A stretch of 64,000 nt of DNA from Balanoglossus misakiensis (lineage: Eukaryota > Hemichordata). This document shows, piece by piece, positions 1 to 14,200 of the stretch. Location: contig CM082579.2 of assembly GCA_040954595.2 (NCBI GenBank), positions 8,990,001 to 9,054,000 of the forward strand. The letters are read 5' to 3'. Position 1 is the stretch's first letter; the number at the start of each line of letters is the position of its first letter. Position numbers and translations under genes: made by a program. Below the pieces are notes generated by a model. That model was not told the DNA's origin. It did no database searches and worked only from the letters and a program-made list of their open reading frames with translations.

Positions 1-169
1 TTACTGGTGCGAAAATTTCTATTTTAATACCTTGTGACAAGGCGCACGATACAGGCAACATATGGTACCGGGGGTTATGACATACGCATGCCATTTAAAA
101 CTTTAACCTGGTCTCATCCATCGGTTGTTCAAAATTCCAATAAAATCGAATATACATGTGCCAACTTAC

Positions 170-1394
170 CGCACATTGCATCGGTCTCATTTTGGACAGC
201 CACTTTATTTATTTGAGATTGGTCGAGTGACGTCCACTCAACCAGGTCACCGCATTCGTTGCCGGAGCAACCAGACAGCCCTTGAACTTCGCTGTCATCC
301 ATCATTCTTGACCACATCCTAAACTGGGTCATTTCGCCGATGAATCTCTTCGACTTGTCGTAGTGAAACCCGTCACTTTCCTGGCCCAGTGTCAGCCGCC
401 CGACCTTGCTGATCGTGTGACCGCCGAGGAAGTCTCCAATCTGGAACTCCTGTTCACCGTCGCTGAAGAGTTTCAGGTTCCCCGTGACCCCGCTCCACCC
501 TACACACAGGCGGTGCCACTGTCCGTCGTCCAACGCCAGGGGCACGAAGACACTTCTGGTTCCGCCGAGAGTGACGGCCGCCTTCTTCGTGCTCCCCATC
601 CTTCGCACGGCGAGGGTCAGCTCGTTGACGTTCACGGCGGTCGAGTACTGGGCCACGGTTCCCGTCAGTTGGCCGAGGAGGGTCCTGAGCCACACGCACG
701 CGGTAAATTCCTCGACGTCGGCAGCGAAGGGTTGATAAAGAACGACGTGGCCCTCGCCATCGAAACTTAAGACCTTTCCTTCAAGATACCCGTTGTCGGG
801 ACATTTTTCTGCGACCGTGGCTGCATGATGAACAGTGGAAATAAAGTGCATTGGTTATACAAACTATACGTGAATTTGACTGCCCAGAAATTGTGTATCA
901 CATAATTCCTCGACACGGACAGAGCGCTACAGATACACTGACAGAAAGACATACGATGTACATATATATAAATGAAGCAGATTCATTTTTCTTTCGTGAA
1001 CAAATCCTTAAATGACCCGAATTAAAATTATACTCGTGCATGAACCATCACCGTTGTACCAGCCCTTAGCGTCGGGCCAGGGACGAAACAGTTTTAGGAA
1101 ATACGTGTAAGTCGCCCCATGCTCTGGGTAAAACCCAAAATCAAATATAAATCTGTCTTCATCAGTTTTCGGCCATAACAGTAACATGTGTGAGAATGAG
1201 TCTAGCTCCCCTAGTATGTGTGGAAACGTTACGTGTCTACCACGTAGCTGTTCACTAGTATCTATACTAATAGCGTATAGTAAATCAGACAAGAATATAC
1301 ACTTACCATGTGCTAAAATACTCCAGACAGCTACATTCATGATCAAAATATGAAGGAAAACATAGGTTTTGGACAGGCCGCGATCATCAGCCAT
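170..1394 (-). CDS. Secreted pentraxin/LamG-like protein, 5' part (gene runs off left edge)
   Basis: Two exons are visible: 1307-1394 and 170-820. The start ATG at 1394 sits in a strong Kozak context (ACCACCATGG). Exon 1 encodes a hydrophobic leader (residues about 10-28) ending ...SILAH, and both exons end in phase 1 at GTAAGT donors. Exon 2 (651 nt) encodes one concanavalin-fold domain of the pentraxin/Laminin_G_3 type. It has a CVWLR strand near the start, the central pentraxin-like motif HRLCVGWSG and a closing CGDLVEW motif before a final Cys. The domain closely resembles the three domains of the gene at 4811-20086 and has the same exon phases, so this is a tandem paralogue. Proteins of this fold usually bind glycans or phospholipids in a calcium-dependent way; the ligand here is unknown. 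The next exon lies outside the window, so whether it also has a mucin or membrane segment cannot be seen. Confidence 0.75.
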
Positions 1395-2952
1395 GGTGGT
1401 CAAACGATACCAAACGGTGTACGTCCTGCAGAAGTGTGGTGGTTATGGACGAGTCTTAAAATAGCCGCTTGATGTCATAAACAAAACGTCACCCTTTAAT
1501 ACCCCGGGTAAAATTTGGTAGAGACTAGGACACTATACTCGTACTGGGCGGGGGTCAGAATACAGAATATGTCCGCATTATAATCATTATTGCATTGCAT
1601 GTGTGGTCTCAGTAGTATAGCTCTATAGGTCTCATCATCATCATTTTTTGTATTGGTATATTTTCAAAGGCTATCTTTCTATGACCAGAGTAGCCCTGAG
1701 GTTGATCACATTCGGTTTCAATGAATCGTTACGTATGAAAATAGCTTTATAAGCAACATGTCTCATCCACTAATCATCGTCATCATAATCATGCATATCT
1801 ATAACTACATAATGTATTTCTGATGATTTATCAAAGCCAGGCTGGTAAATTTGATATTTAACCAAAGTGCAGTAGCAATCCGTTCAAATATATAGTAAAT
1901 GGGTTATACTTAGTGGAGCCAGCCAGACAAGCAAACGTTCAGTATTATTAAACATCATCACGACCAATTTAAATTTAGCAGCACAATAAAAATCGTTAAT
2001 GTTAAGTCAGAGTATGTAATTACACGGCTTGATTGCAATATTTCATTAAATCTGTAAATATTAATAAACTGTGATTCTGCATGGTAGAACCCCCAAGGAG
2101 TGTTGTTGTCCATTTCAGCCAATTTCAAACATTTATTTCTAAATTAGTGATCGTCGACAGGAACGAAGCAGAAAACAGAAAGGCGGTGCACTGGGCCACC
2201 CATTCGGCGACCTGCCCTTTTCTCAAATAATGAAATATAATAATCTCGCCTCTCGGGCATCTGACACGCACATAACTTGTGTCATTTCTTGTCGACTTAT
2301 GTTCCCTGGCATCTCATTAGTGTACTTCGTCGCATTATTTTATTACTCAACATACTGCAAGTTTATATACCGGCGCACAGATGGTGGTATGCCATAACGC
2401 AGAGATCAAAGTGTTTGATTAATATAATCCACGGCATGACGTCAGCATGGGCGATTAAATGTTTTAAGTTACGTGCAATGCGGTGGGCTAACAAGTTTGG
2501 AATAATATGTGAGCATTGAGGATTTTGGTATCGCTTACTGTACAGACAGTTTATTTTACACGACAAGTTTCAACAGGATGTCTCATAGTCATATATAATG
2601 ACAATCTGGAAGGGTATTGGATCACCAAAAACACTTTCGAAAATCATTTCGCCGACTCCACGTGGAACTAATGTTTCTTTTGTCATGCAAGTTACCGTAC
2701 CGGTTTACTTCGAACTTTTTGAAGCGACATCAACTCGTTGTATTAATGATCTGAGCGATCTATCGGTCTGACCGTCAACTGAAATTAGGGCGCCCCTAGG
2801 AGATAATTTATTGTTCCCGACTTCTCGTATTTCTCGTTAACGTGGTGACCTGGATTTACCGCCTTGGATCTTCTCTATAAACACTAGTCCGACGTGAACA
2901 GTGACATGTCGGGAAAGGCGTCGGACAGATCATATGTCATTGCGCGCACTTA

Positions 2953-3035
<83 letters not shown>

Positions 3036-3130
3036 ATGTATGTATGTATGTATGTATGTATGTATGTATGTATGTATGTATGTATGTATGTATGTATGTA
3101 TGTATGTATGTATGTATGTATGTATGTATG

Positions 3131-3160
<30 letters not shown>
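2953..3160. repeat. Compound microsatellite (TGTC)n(TG)n(TGTA)n
   Basis: About 52 bases of TGTC repeat pass through a short TG run into about 145 bases of TGTA repeat. The open frames across it, rich in CysValCysMetTyr, are a product of the repeat. Confidence 0.95.
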
Positions 3161-3163
<3 letters not shown>

Positions 3164-3821
3164 GTGTCCGTCTACCTGCCTGTCTGTGTTCAAGTAGTAG
3201 AGTAAATGGTCCAAAATGAGTGAAATCGTGAGATGCTCTTTATTGACATACTTTGTACAAATTAAATACAAATACAACACATAGTACAAAAAATAAACAG
3301 CTTTGTGCGAAGTACAATATTTTCTGCGAGTAAGCTTACACTTTATCAAAACGCAATCTGAAGAAATCGTAAGAAAAATCCTATTTTCTTTTATAATGAT
3401 GGCAAAAGCACAAGCAGCAATTCGCTGTGTCTACTTATTAAGCGAGTTAGATCACATACATAGTCATCTGTAATATTCTGTCCATTAAATAGTTGGAGTA
3501 AGCGAACGACCCTGATTGGTCTAAAGTTCTAATGACGTCATTTCTCAATTTTACATAACTATTATGAAAGAGAGGCGTGGGCTGCCTTATTTATTTCCAA
3601 TTGCACTGATTAGATTATCTGCGCGCTCTCTCTCTCATTCAACTCTTTCAATCTCGCATCAGGGAGGGGGTAGGTCATGCCGTAAGGGACGATGGGAAAA
3701 ATAAGCCAGCGCTCATTCCTGTGTGGCCGCCATCATCGACTTGGAAATGGGCCAAGTGCTGGGTCAAGTGAGGTATTTCTAGAGGGCGCAATTTATGACC
3801 TACCCCTAGTGATCTCGCATG

Positions 3822-3843
3822 AACACACACACACACACACACA
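3822..3843. repeat. (AC)n microsatellite
   Basis: A short uninterrupted AC dinucleotide run, followed by a degenerate AC/GC-rich tail. Confidence 0.9.
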
Positions 3844-4810
3844 AGAACCTCACACACGCGCGCGCACTAATACAAATAGCGATATTACACTAGCACCCCG
3901 CTATGTACACAGTTGAAAACCACAAACTTTCTGCTAGTGCTTATAATAATAATTACTAGTATGGTAATTACATACTTCTAGGGGAAATCAACCTAATCTA
4001 CATGAACATTCTCGGCATTAGCCTTCCGTTCAGAGTGTTCAATGGAATGAATTGGGCGACGACGCAAATCAGCGTGGCGGCGATGATGTCACCAGACGGT
4101 CACCGTGACGTTTGATGATCACAAAGTTCAAAATCGCCGGAACTTTAGTGTTTATTTCAGACACGTTGGACAAAACTTCGCATCAGGTCAGGGGGTCGGT
4201 TTCGCAGTATTCAACATCGCACGAAGAATTTTTGGGTGAAAACGGTAACAATATTTCTTAGAGCTGACAGTTTTTTGTCCATGAAGGGAAACTTCTTTGA
4301 ACGTCGCAGGCGCACTTCTTACGTCATATTGTTCATCTTCTGTCGCGACTCGCTCTGCTGGGACGCAGAGAGTGGGGGCGATACACCCTTTGTCAAAGTT
4401 CATTGTGACCGACATCCGGGCTTTTTGAACAGCTGCCCTTTGTGGTTACGCCCTCAGTGCCATTCCTTGTATACATGTACTAGATTGCTACGTCAAATCA
4501 TTTTTGAACAAAAATTTCGTTGGATCTCATGGCCAGTCGATCCGGAAGAAGAAAATGGTGTGATGATGATGAATGCTGAAAGACATCATACAACCACGGA
4601 CCAAGCAAAAAAACAACCCATCGGGGTCTTAAAGTCGTAAAATGGCAAGGGAAGTAATAGGTTTGTAAATAATTTTTTGTCCAACGATGTTTGCATCAGG
4701 ATGTTTGGCCAAGGATTCGACTCAATGTTCTTGCTGTGATTCCGCTGTGTCTTCGCCTGCGCCGTTCCAACGAGCAACATCCCCGGCCGAAACACGAAGT
4801 TCTTGACGTT

Positions 4811-5200
4811 TACGACACACTGCAAACGAAAATGAGTGTTGCGAATAGTGAGACATAACGCATAGGTGAACAGTTTAAACATATTAATACTAATATTATT
4901 ACGCGATATCGACAACGTAACGTTAGACACGTTCCACATTCAAAATGTTGGACCTCAGAAACAGTAACAAAAGGGCGGTATCAAGTTTGGAACAAAATTG
5001 ACAATAATTTTCCCAGGCAGTTGTCAGTCTCAGAGGCCAACGCACTTACTTGTACTGAGCGGCCCGTGCTGCGTTCCAGCTGTTGTAGGTCTGCACACCA
5101 ACGGCAACCGCACCTGCCAATAACGCCGCCACAATTACCGCCAACACGATCAGACCAATCAACGAGTCGTCACTCAAAGACGGTGCTGGTCTTCCCGTGA
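4811..5200 (-). other. Transmembrane and cytoplasmic-tail exons of the mucin-pentraxin gene
   Basis: Exon 5050-5200 encodes a Ser/Asp linker and then an unbroken hydrophobic segment of about 23 residues (starting LIGLIVLAVIVAALL), followed by a short tail with a YNSW sequence. The donor is CAA|GTAAGT. Joining to the acceptor before 4820 (TTTGCAG) adds only Asn-Val-Ser and then TAA. The tail is therefore very short and has no recognisable signalling motif. Confidence 0.75.
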
Positions 5201-8200
5201 CTGAATGAATAAAAAGTAATTATGACATGAATAATTGTGAGTTTGAGAAGAGCCTGTCTGTCTGTCTGTCTTACTGTCTGTCTGTTTGCCTGTCTGCCTG
5301 TCTGTCTGTCTTTCTCTCTGTCTGTCTACTTATCCCATCTGTGGCAACACTGCGCGACAGAAGAGGAAAGACAAACACCATTTCGCCCGAGTCACTTGCA
5401 AGACGTATTTCAGAGCTTATTCAAATGTATGTGCTGTATGTCCATTACAGAACTAAACATATAAACCGTTTTTTGTTCGCCATAAATGGAACAATTTCAA
5501 TAAATGTGATATGTGACGTAGGGCAGGTGAACAAATAAAGACAGTAAGATGTATAGTGGAAACGGAGCCTTTTGGTCGAGCGCGTTTTACCATAAAATCA
5601 GGTGTGCTGTCAATATATTAGACGACGATATAATTATGTAATCGCGGTATATTTTCAATTTGAGCCTTGGGTACGATGTATCACGGCTACAGGTGCATAG
5701 GAAACGTGCGAGGGAATTAACAACGTGTTATGAAGTGGTTCACCTTTCGCTGGTATTGGTGCTGACGGTCCGGTGAGCGGTATCGTTCCTCCTGTAACAT
5801 CCGTGCTGGGCTGTGACGAGGTCGCTCTCCTAGTCGAGACTTCGCCCGGGCTCGTGGTCTTTGCAAGTGTCGCTTGCGGTGTGGTCACCCTTCTTGTCGA
5901 CGTTTGATCTCGCGTGCTGGATCTTGTAGTGGCCTTAGTAGCTTCGGTCCTCACCGGCGTTGCAGCAACGCTGACCGGTTCACCTGCGTAGAATAAAACG
6001 GGATAAGTTTAATGTTCGCTCTTGACGTGTGGTCCCCGATGTCAGAGTGACTTTATATTCCGTGCAGGGGCCTTGAGAATGGCTACCAATAGTGGGCAAT
6101 ACTCCAAAGCACGCATTATGGCAAGGTGCAATAAACCTCGGGTATTAGACAACACACCATTATATAGGATCGTGCAATAAGCGGAAAAACACATATTCTG
6201 TAATTATTACAGAAATCGCCCCAGTTGTATAATTTACAGGAAACTCACTGCATATGTTGGAAGCATCGGCCATTGATACCCCGTGGTGCGTGTGAGTATC
6301 GAACGAAGACCAGGTCACCAAATCCCCACAGCCTGGGCTTTGGCAATCGCCATATACACTGTGCATTGCGCTCTCGTCCACGACGCTTGCCCACATGTTC
6401 AAGTTCGCAATCTCTCCCGTGAACCGCCTGGATTCGTCAAACTGTCCGCCGTCGAGGGAAAGCTGGCCGAGGACCACGTCTCCCGAGGCATCCAGCCCGC
6501 CGGCTCCGCCAGGCAGTGCCCGAGAGAACAGCACCTCTCCGTCGTACACAGTTTTGACGCTCACCGCCGTCGTCCACGACAGACACAGGGAGTGCCACCG
6601 ACCGTCAAAGATCCCCTGGAGCGGCGTGGCCAGCTCGGTGTCACCGCCAGTCACCAGAGAAACGAAGACGCCCTGGGGGCGCTTCCCGACGGACACGAGA
6701 ATCGTTCTTGGTGAGGAGGAGGTCTTGTACTGAAAGATCGTTCCAAACTGGTCCCCGTCAGAACTTCGCAGCCAGAAACACAGAGTGAATTCGCTAATCT
6801 CACTCGGGAAAGAGACTGCCTGTTGGACGTAACCGGTTCCGCCGAAAACAATGGATCTATCTCGCAGGAATGTAAACGTGCAGGGATCAGGAGGATCTGA
6901 AGGTAACAGAAATGATCACAATTTTAAAAGTCGTCACACTTTACACGGTACGTTAAACGACTGATTAGTGATTACAATAAATGCGTCAAAGTCGACAACT
7001 CGCCGAAGTGGATGTTTGGCCATGGCAGAAGTCCGCCGTCTGGAAATTCTGTCGACCATTGGAGATTTTTTTTCAAAGATTAACCTACATGGGTAGCAAA
7101 ATATATTAACAATAGCAATAATGCGTGCCGTCAACTTTCAAGTCGGTTGTCGGAGTGAAAGAAGAGGCATTTGACGTCACGACTTACCGCAAGGTGAGCC
7201 TGTGTCCTCGACGGTTACCCCGTATAACTCTTCTTCCGTGAAAGAGGACCAGGAGATCAAGTCACCACACAGATCGCTGTCACAGTTTCCGGACAGAGCC
7301 CCTATTTTGGTCGGCGGTAAAAACTCCGACCACATGTTGAAGTTTGTCAACCGACCCCTGAAAGCCTTCATCGGGTGAAAGTCGCCCCCTGGCTCGTCCT
7401 GGTCTTGACCAAGGGTCAGCACCCCGTTCGGGCGAATAGTCAAACCTCTCGCGAGATTTGTGCCAGAGGCTCGGACGACGTTGTCGACGTACAGTCTCCA
7501 CCGTCCTCCGGACGACCTCCAGCTGAGGCACACGTAGCTCCACCGCCCGGTGACCGCCGACACTCCGAGGTAGTACCTGTACTCGCCTCCTATGTAGACA
7601 CTGAAGTCGTTGTAGTTGTAGAGTTCGATTTCGTCCACCCTGTCAGGGTCGTGCGTCGCGTAGTGGAACGGGGTTCCCAGACTGTTGACATCGGAGGTGA
7701 TCATCCAGAAACATATCGTGAATTCTCGCACTTCTCCAGGGAAGGGGGCGTGCTTCATGGCGTAGCTCTGGGTGTTACCGGCGAACAGCAGACGCTTTTT
7801 CAGAAACGGGCCAGGCTGACAGCGGTCATAGGGAGCTGAAAGGACAACGGGGAAAATACGACAAAGTAAACCAACTTGTAATGAATATTACCTCAGCAAG
7901 CCAACAGACAACATCTACTTGTGTGCGATATGTCAATGACATGTATCAATGGGATGAGTGCGAAAAAATGAAAGACTTTAAGACAATCGACCTAACTTTC
8001 GACAACCCAAGTGTACACGTGACTGAAAACATAGGCAAACTATAAAGTTAAAATGGCGCCATAGCCAAAGAAAGGATGATGTGTTTACCCGTTGTCAGAA
8101 TCCGTTCTTCGGTAAAATCCTTCGGCAAATCAGAGTCGGCTAGTGTTTCCTCTGTCGTGATGTCCATTCTCGTCGTTGTCCATGTGGTATGATCATCAGA

Positions 8201-11200
8201 CGTGGCTTGCTCAGATGTAGCATCGGCGACTGTGGTCCTTTTGGCGGTCGTTCGCGCCGCTGTGGTGATTTGTCTCTGTTCCGTGGTGTGGGTTGTGAGC
8301 TCCCGTTCAGTCGTTGTGGGCCGGGCGGTGGTGAGCATCTTTCTGGTTGTTACAGGACGGGCTGTAGATTCAAATTTCGTCGTCAAGTCTTCCATGGTTG
8401 ATTCGTGTTCAGTTGTTCCATATTCGGTGGTGGGTACTGACTCCGTTGTGGTGTGTTCGGTGGTTGTTGTTGTTCGCTCAGTAGTGGAAACTTTAGTTGT
8501 CCGCTCTGGTCTAGTGGTGGGCGGTTTTGTCGTCACGTATTCGGTGGTGGTGGGCATCGGTTTGGTTGTCGTGGGATGGCTGGTTGGCGCTCGCCCGGTG
8601 GTCACGTGATCCGCAGTGGACGGTTTTCCGGTTGTCGTCTGCTCGGTTGTCACTTCTGTTGTCATCTCCTCCGTCACGTGTGCGTGTTCGGTGGTGAAAC
8701 CTTCAGTGGTAGGTGCCTGATTTGTTGTTGCTTGCTTGGTGGTTGCAAGCTGTTTGGCGGTAGTCCGCGGGTTTGCAGTCGAAGACTCCTCTACCGTGGT
8801 TACGCGCGCAGAGGTGTATTGAGATTGTGTCGTGATGTGTCTGGTGGTGGGCGCTTGCGCAGTAGTCAAATCCTCAGTAGACCGCTGTCGGGTTCCCGTC
8901 GTAGGCCCTGTGGTGGGAGGCTTGGTTGTCACGTGTTCGGTGGTGGTGGGCACGGGTCTGGTTGTCAAAGGGTGACTGGTAGTCGCACGCCCGCTGGTCA
9001 TGACTCGACCCGACGTGGACGGCTGCCCAGTTGTCGTCTGCTCAGTTGTCACATCCGACGTCGTTTCCTCCGTGGTAGGCGCCTGTTCGGTCGTGAAGCC
9101 CTCAGTGGTCGGGTTCTTATTTGTGGTCACGTGCTTGGAAGTGACGTGTACGGTAGAGGGCGTCTGTTCAGTGGTCACTCGCGAGGTGGTCGTTCTCAGA
9201 CCTATCGTATCCGACACCGTAGTGCGAATCTCTCTTGTTGTTGTGGCCGGCTCGGTGGTGACATTTGGTATAGGTTCTGTGTCCACAATGAGGGAGAAAA
9301 ATGTGATGTTAGAAAATTCATTTATAGGCCTACAGTTCCACAATAGCGAATTCCATCTGGACTGATAAATCTGGGACAATCGTCAGTGTTTGTAACTGAT
9401 GAAATCATCAATGCGGGCCTCATTAAATCTTGAGAGAGATGAAATAGGAAAGAAATAAACAGAAATAATAGTTGTTCACTCATGTTTTGTCGAGGGCGCC
9501 AACGATGCAATAAGATACTCCTCTTTATTACTGCCTGTAGTATGTTTTTTAAAATTTTGCGATGCGACCAAACAGGACCACCAGAGGCCATTTTATGACA
9601 AAGTTTAACATGCCTCGTGCCTCGTGTTGTTTATATTCATGGAAATCAACTCCAACCTACCTTCAACAATGCGTATACTGCCCAACGACGGCCAGGTCGA
9701 CAACGTATTCCACGACAGCACATCGCCGCAATCGCCCCTCTCTCCGCTAAAGTACTGCCGAATTACCGCCTCTGGTTTGGCCGTCGACCAAATATTGAAG
9801 TTGTACAGATCACCGCGGAATGAATCGCTCATCGCGAATCCAGACGTGGACCATTTGTTCCCGATGAAAAATCGCGCGTCCGGTGGAATCGGCCGGTTGG
9901 CAGACAGCCCGACTCCGCCGGCCGCTTGGGCGCCATCTTTGAACATCCTCCACTGGCCGTCGGACGCCCTCCAGGTAACACACACGTGGTGAGGGCGGCC
10001 GTCATTGGCAGACACCGACGTGGCACCTGAGCTCTGGCCGCCCACACTGAGTATGAAATTCCCGTAGTCATACAGTACGAGAGCATCCGGGTTGTCCTCG
10101 TCTGCGTAGCTGAAAGGTGTGCCTGAGTAATCCGTGTCTGAAGTGCGCATCCAAAAACAAGCAGTGACAGCCGACAGTCCGCCATCTTGGATCGCCAGTG
10201 TGGGCATCGACCACCCAAATCCATCAAGTTCACCGAATCGTAATATTTGTGTTACATGCTCAATTGAACAAGATTCTGAAAAAGGAAGAAAAATATTGTG
10301 TTATTTAAAGCTAAAGAGGTTTGAAGCATTTTAACTTTGAGTAAATTTAGTTTTAGAGCACGGCCACGGTTTGCATTGTTTTTCTTGCCTAGGCCTACGT
10401 TATACAATACTCATTTTAAGACAGGAAACAACTAAAGACGCATTTTGTCGGTTAAAAGAAGTCAAATCGTGTACCTTTACCAATTTCGTAACATATACTA
10501 GTATATATTCTATAGGCATGTCTTCAGGTAGTGAACCGACCAGCATTAGAACTAAACATGTATAAGCTTAAGTTGATACATATACATGGAATATAATCCC
10601 TTCTGTTGAACAATATGTTTGTGTGATGTATTAATTCATTCAGTTATAGGTTTTCTCTTTTAGCTTTTATTATTATTATATTAGTTTGTGTGAAACATAA
10701 CTTACCAGCTGCAGCTGTTTTTGCTAATGTTGAAACCGGACCTGAAAAAAATATATATTATGCAGAATGGTTATCACGTCGGAATGCGCTTGGGAGCAAA
10801 ATCATAAAAAAAACAAAAGAATGTCATTGTATGTCCGGCATTTTGAGCGGCGACGCTGTTACATGCATCACCGAGACGCATATTAATAAGAAATTTTGAA
10901 TTCGTGCATATTATTATTAACGAGTACAGAGGGGTGAGGAATTGATTGCCTTTGATTTATGCACCGATATATTTCAACGTGCACTCTGCAACGCCGAGGC
11001 AATCTTTCAACGAGAAATGAAACCCAGTGTGCCATTCGATACGGGGCAATCTTTCACGGGCCAATTACAATAACCGCATAAAGGTCTACCACCTTTCGCG
11101 GTCATTAAAGTTGTCAGAAGATATAGTTGGCGTTGTGGCACGTATGTCTTGACCTGATTTCTTTTAAATGACAACGGATAGATAACTGTATATTCAATCG

Positions 11201-14200
11201 CGAAACCCGAGAATCTTTGTCCCGAAAACGGTGACATCTAGGTTGGAGATTGCTGATACCACGGCGACGGTGTATCGAATACCAAATTCCACTATAAAAT
11301 TGGCACATGCATCATGGTTACTTGACAGAACGCCCTTGTTCCTGTGATGGTGAAGAATGCGTGGGCCCAGTATCACCTATATACTCCTACATTTATCTGT
11401 CCTATATGTGTATACCAGAACATAACGCAAGCTGTCTATATATATACGAATAGGTGGAAATTACGCAAATTCTAGTCATATGCAGAACACGTTCAAAAGA
11501 ACGGATTTCTGTACAATTGGTCCATAGAACTGTTTGTGGGATTATCCGTCCATGGTATGATATTCTGGCCTTTCAGATCGACGGATTTTAAAGCGACTCG
11601 TTCAGCGCATGCGGCAGAATATAGGTGTCTTGTGGTGTTTTTATATACCATCTCGAAATTCTAGTAGTTTTTTAAATTGCAAACGGGCTACCCGGCAATA
11701 TAAACATGCGCTCGTCTTTCTGACGACACGAAGTTTTTTTTGTCTCAAACTGCCACGCGTGCAGCATACATGTAGTTTGGTGGGACTTTTGTTACATTTT
11801 TGTTTCAAACTCACGCCTCGCCTATGTTTAATATCACCGTCAAGTCATGAGTTTGGATGATTACTTAAATAAATTTTGACAGATCAAAGAAAAAAACCTG
11901 GTGGGAGACTGGATGTCCCCCGCTGTATATCAACACTCTATATGAAGTTGATATACATGTATCCAGCTGCTGTCTGGGATTTCAACGATAATTTATATAT
12001 AAATGCTGCCACGTACATCCGCATATAAATGCTTTCTAGTCTGATACACGTCGCTCTTCACCGTCGTTCCTATCCACGTTTTGCTGGTTTGGAACTCTAC
12101 AGTTTACTCACTAAATTGTAACGATTCCCAGATTTTTTAGTATTGTCGCCGCCGAATTTTTATACACGGTCGTAAATATCAATGACGATCAGATGGACTT
12201 CCATAGATATGGACACAATAATGTTTATTCTACAATATCACATTTGCAGGATTACACGCAGGTCTGATTTTTTGTGTCTTGTTCGCATAATTGTTCCGTA
12301 CCGGATAAGTTGTGTCACGGTGCAGCTTTGAAAAACTAAATTCCTTAAAAGCCAGAAGAAAACTAAAAACGCACTCAAACTATTCAAATTGACAAATTTT
12401 GGCTTTTTCTGTAGTACAGAGAGCTTCGTGAATCACAGTGTGATCGAACATTGTTTGAATCCCGCTGACGTCCGAAAAAAGAAGTGAAGTTCTAATACTA
12501 ATATGTGTCTGTAAAGCACGACGAAAAAAATATCCTTCGCTTGTACTTCATTTCCCTCTTTCTTGTTTGTACTTGCCCGTGAACTCTGATCATGCGCAGA
12601 GATCTCGGAAAGGCAATTCCCCTCCCCAGGGGTCAGGGTGGGTCTTAAGATCGGTTCATATTGGTGCCTGTCCGTGCCTGTCCCATTCAATTTTTAGAGA
12701 GAGACAAAATAATGATGCGTCTGAATCATGCTAGACGTCTGTGTAACCAAACGCCTTTTCATGTTCGGATATGCTGGTTACAGCATACCATGGCCAACCT
12801 CCCAAGACTTAAATGGTTGAGTTTTTATATACGTATTAAAAACAGTTATCAGCAAGAGATTTTTAATATTTATTTAAGCGTACATGCAGCTGCAACACGA
12901 GTATGTGTGTGGGCGATGGTTTCAACACTTTAGTTCTATCAGGAAACCCCTAGTCCAGTTTGTTCTGATATTTGTGTATATTTGCGTAGGGAATGTCGGA
13001 TTTTTTTCAAACTGCGACGAACATTACATTGAATTGAATGTATTTTGGGGTAATTTCGACATTTTTATCTTCTTAGGTTACGCTTGTTCCGATTGCCTTG
13101 AATTATTGAAATAGAATGACGTTACACTACATCCGGCCTTCAAAGGCTCAAAAAACCCATCTGACACTGCAAATGTTGCTATACAGGAATAACATTCATA
13201 TAGAAAGCGCTTTTCACTGATGCATAGCGTCACTGAACCAATTATCTTTTCCGTATAAGAAATTACGCCACGTCATAGCTTACTGCACATGTGTGTGATT
13301 GATGCCCACGTGTTGCTGCGCTTTATATACAACCATGTTTCTGGCGACCGACTACGTACATGTATAGCATTCTGACGTTTTCTGGTTGCGACGACATACA
13401 CCATTCAACAGGTGTGACAGTCGCATTTAACCATTGAATGATCGGGAAAAAATGTTTATTTTACTGGATAGTGCTATGAAGAAATAAACGGGCAAAAAGA
13501 CTCAATCAACCTTATGAAAATACATTGAAAATATTTGGTAAAGCCTCTTTTAGTGAGGTCAAGTTGTTTTCCGGTAGACATGTCAAGATGTGACCTGAGT
13601 GCATGGTACAATTGAAGACGAACTTACGTCAGCATCGTTCTCAGTACGCGTACGCTCATATTTTAGCTTGCACATTAATGAATACCAGAGCTGAAAACTG
13701 TTATGGTAAGCAGAAATCGTAATGTGTAACAACAGATGTTATGTCCACAATCCAGATCGTTTTTAAGATCAGAAAGTTTAGGCAATATTCGCGATGTCGT
13801 TATCACACATTCAGCTATATACTTCATACTCCCAAATCCTGTCGAGTTTCACAGTGTACTGATTTGCACTTCTATAGGTGGGACCTTTTAGTCCGACTTC
13901 TCGTACGATTTGGCAAACAGATTTTTCTTATTCCAGACAGCATCGGTGGTTCAGTGGTAGAATTCTCGCCTGCCACGCGGGAGGCCCGGGTTCGATTCCC
14001 GGCCGATGCAATTTTGTCTGGACTTTCCATGCATTAATGCTGCTATCTCGATCTGATTGACTATAGTTGATAACCGCAAAACCACAGAACCATTTTACGG
14101 CTTGGGAGCATGTCGTAATTTTTAGATTCACTTGTCTATATTTATTAATAACGCGCTTTATATTTGGTATGGCGGCAGAATTGGATCCCCATTTTTGAAT

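Larger units (their letters stand above)
1404..4810. other. Intergenic interval between the two pentraxin-like genes
   Basis: I see no convincing coding exon here. It contains the promoter side of the 170-1394 gene (no clear TATA box), the 3' flank of the 4811-20086 gene, and microsatellites at 2953-3160 and about 3822-3843. The small open frames have no protein-like composition or usable splice sites. Confidence 0.5.

Noticed and set aside
2894-3349. Open frames of Cys-Val-Cys-Met-Tyr or Ile-His-Thr repeats on both strands
   Set aside because: They are translations of the TGTC/TGTA microsatellite, with no start context, splice sites or non-repeat protein sequence.
8202-9365. Long plus-strand open frames rich in Val, Gly, Arg and Cys
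   Set aside because: Antisense shadows of the Thr-codon-rich mucin exon; the minus strand has matching splice sites and a linked pentraxin gene.
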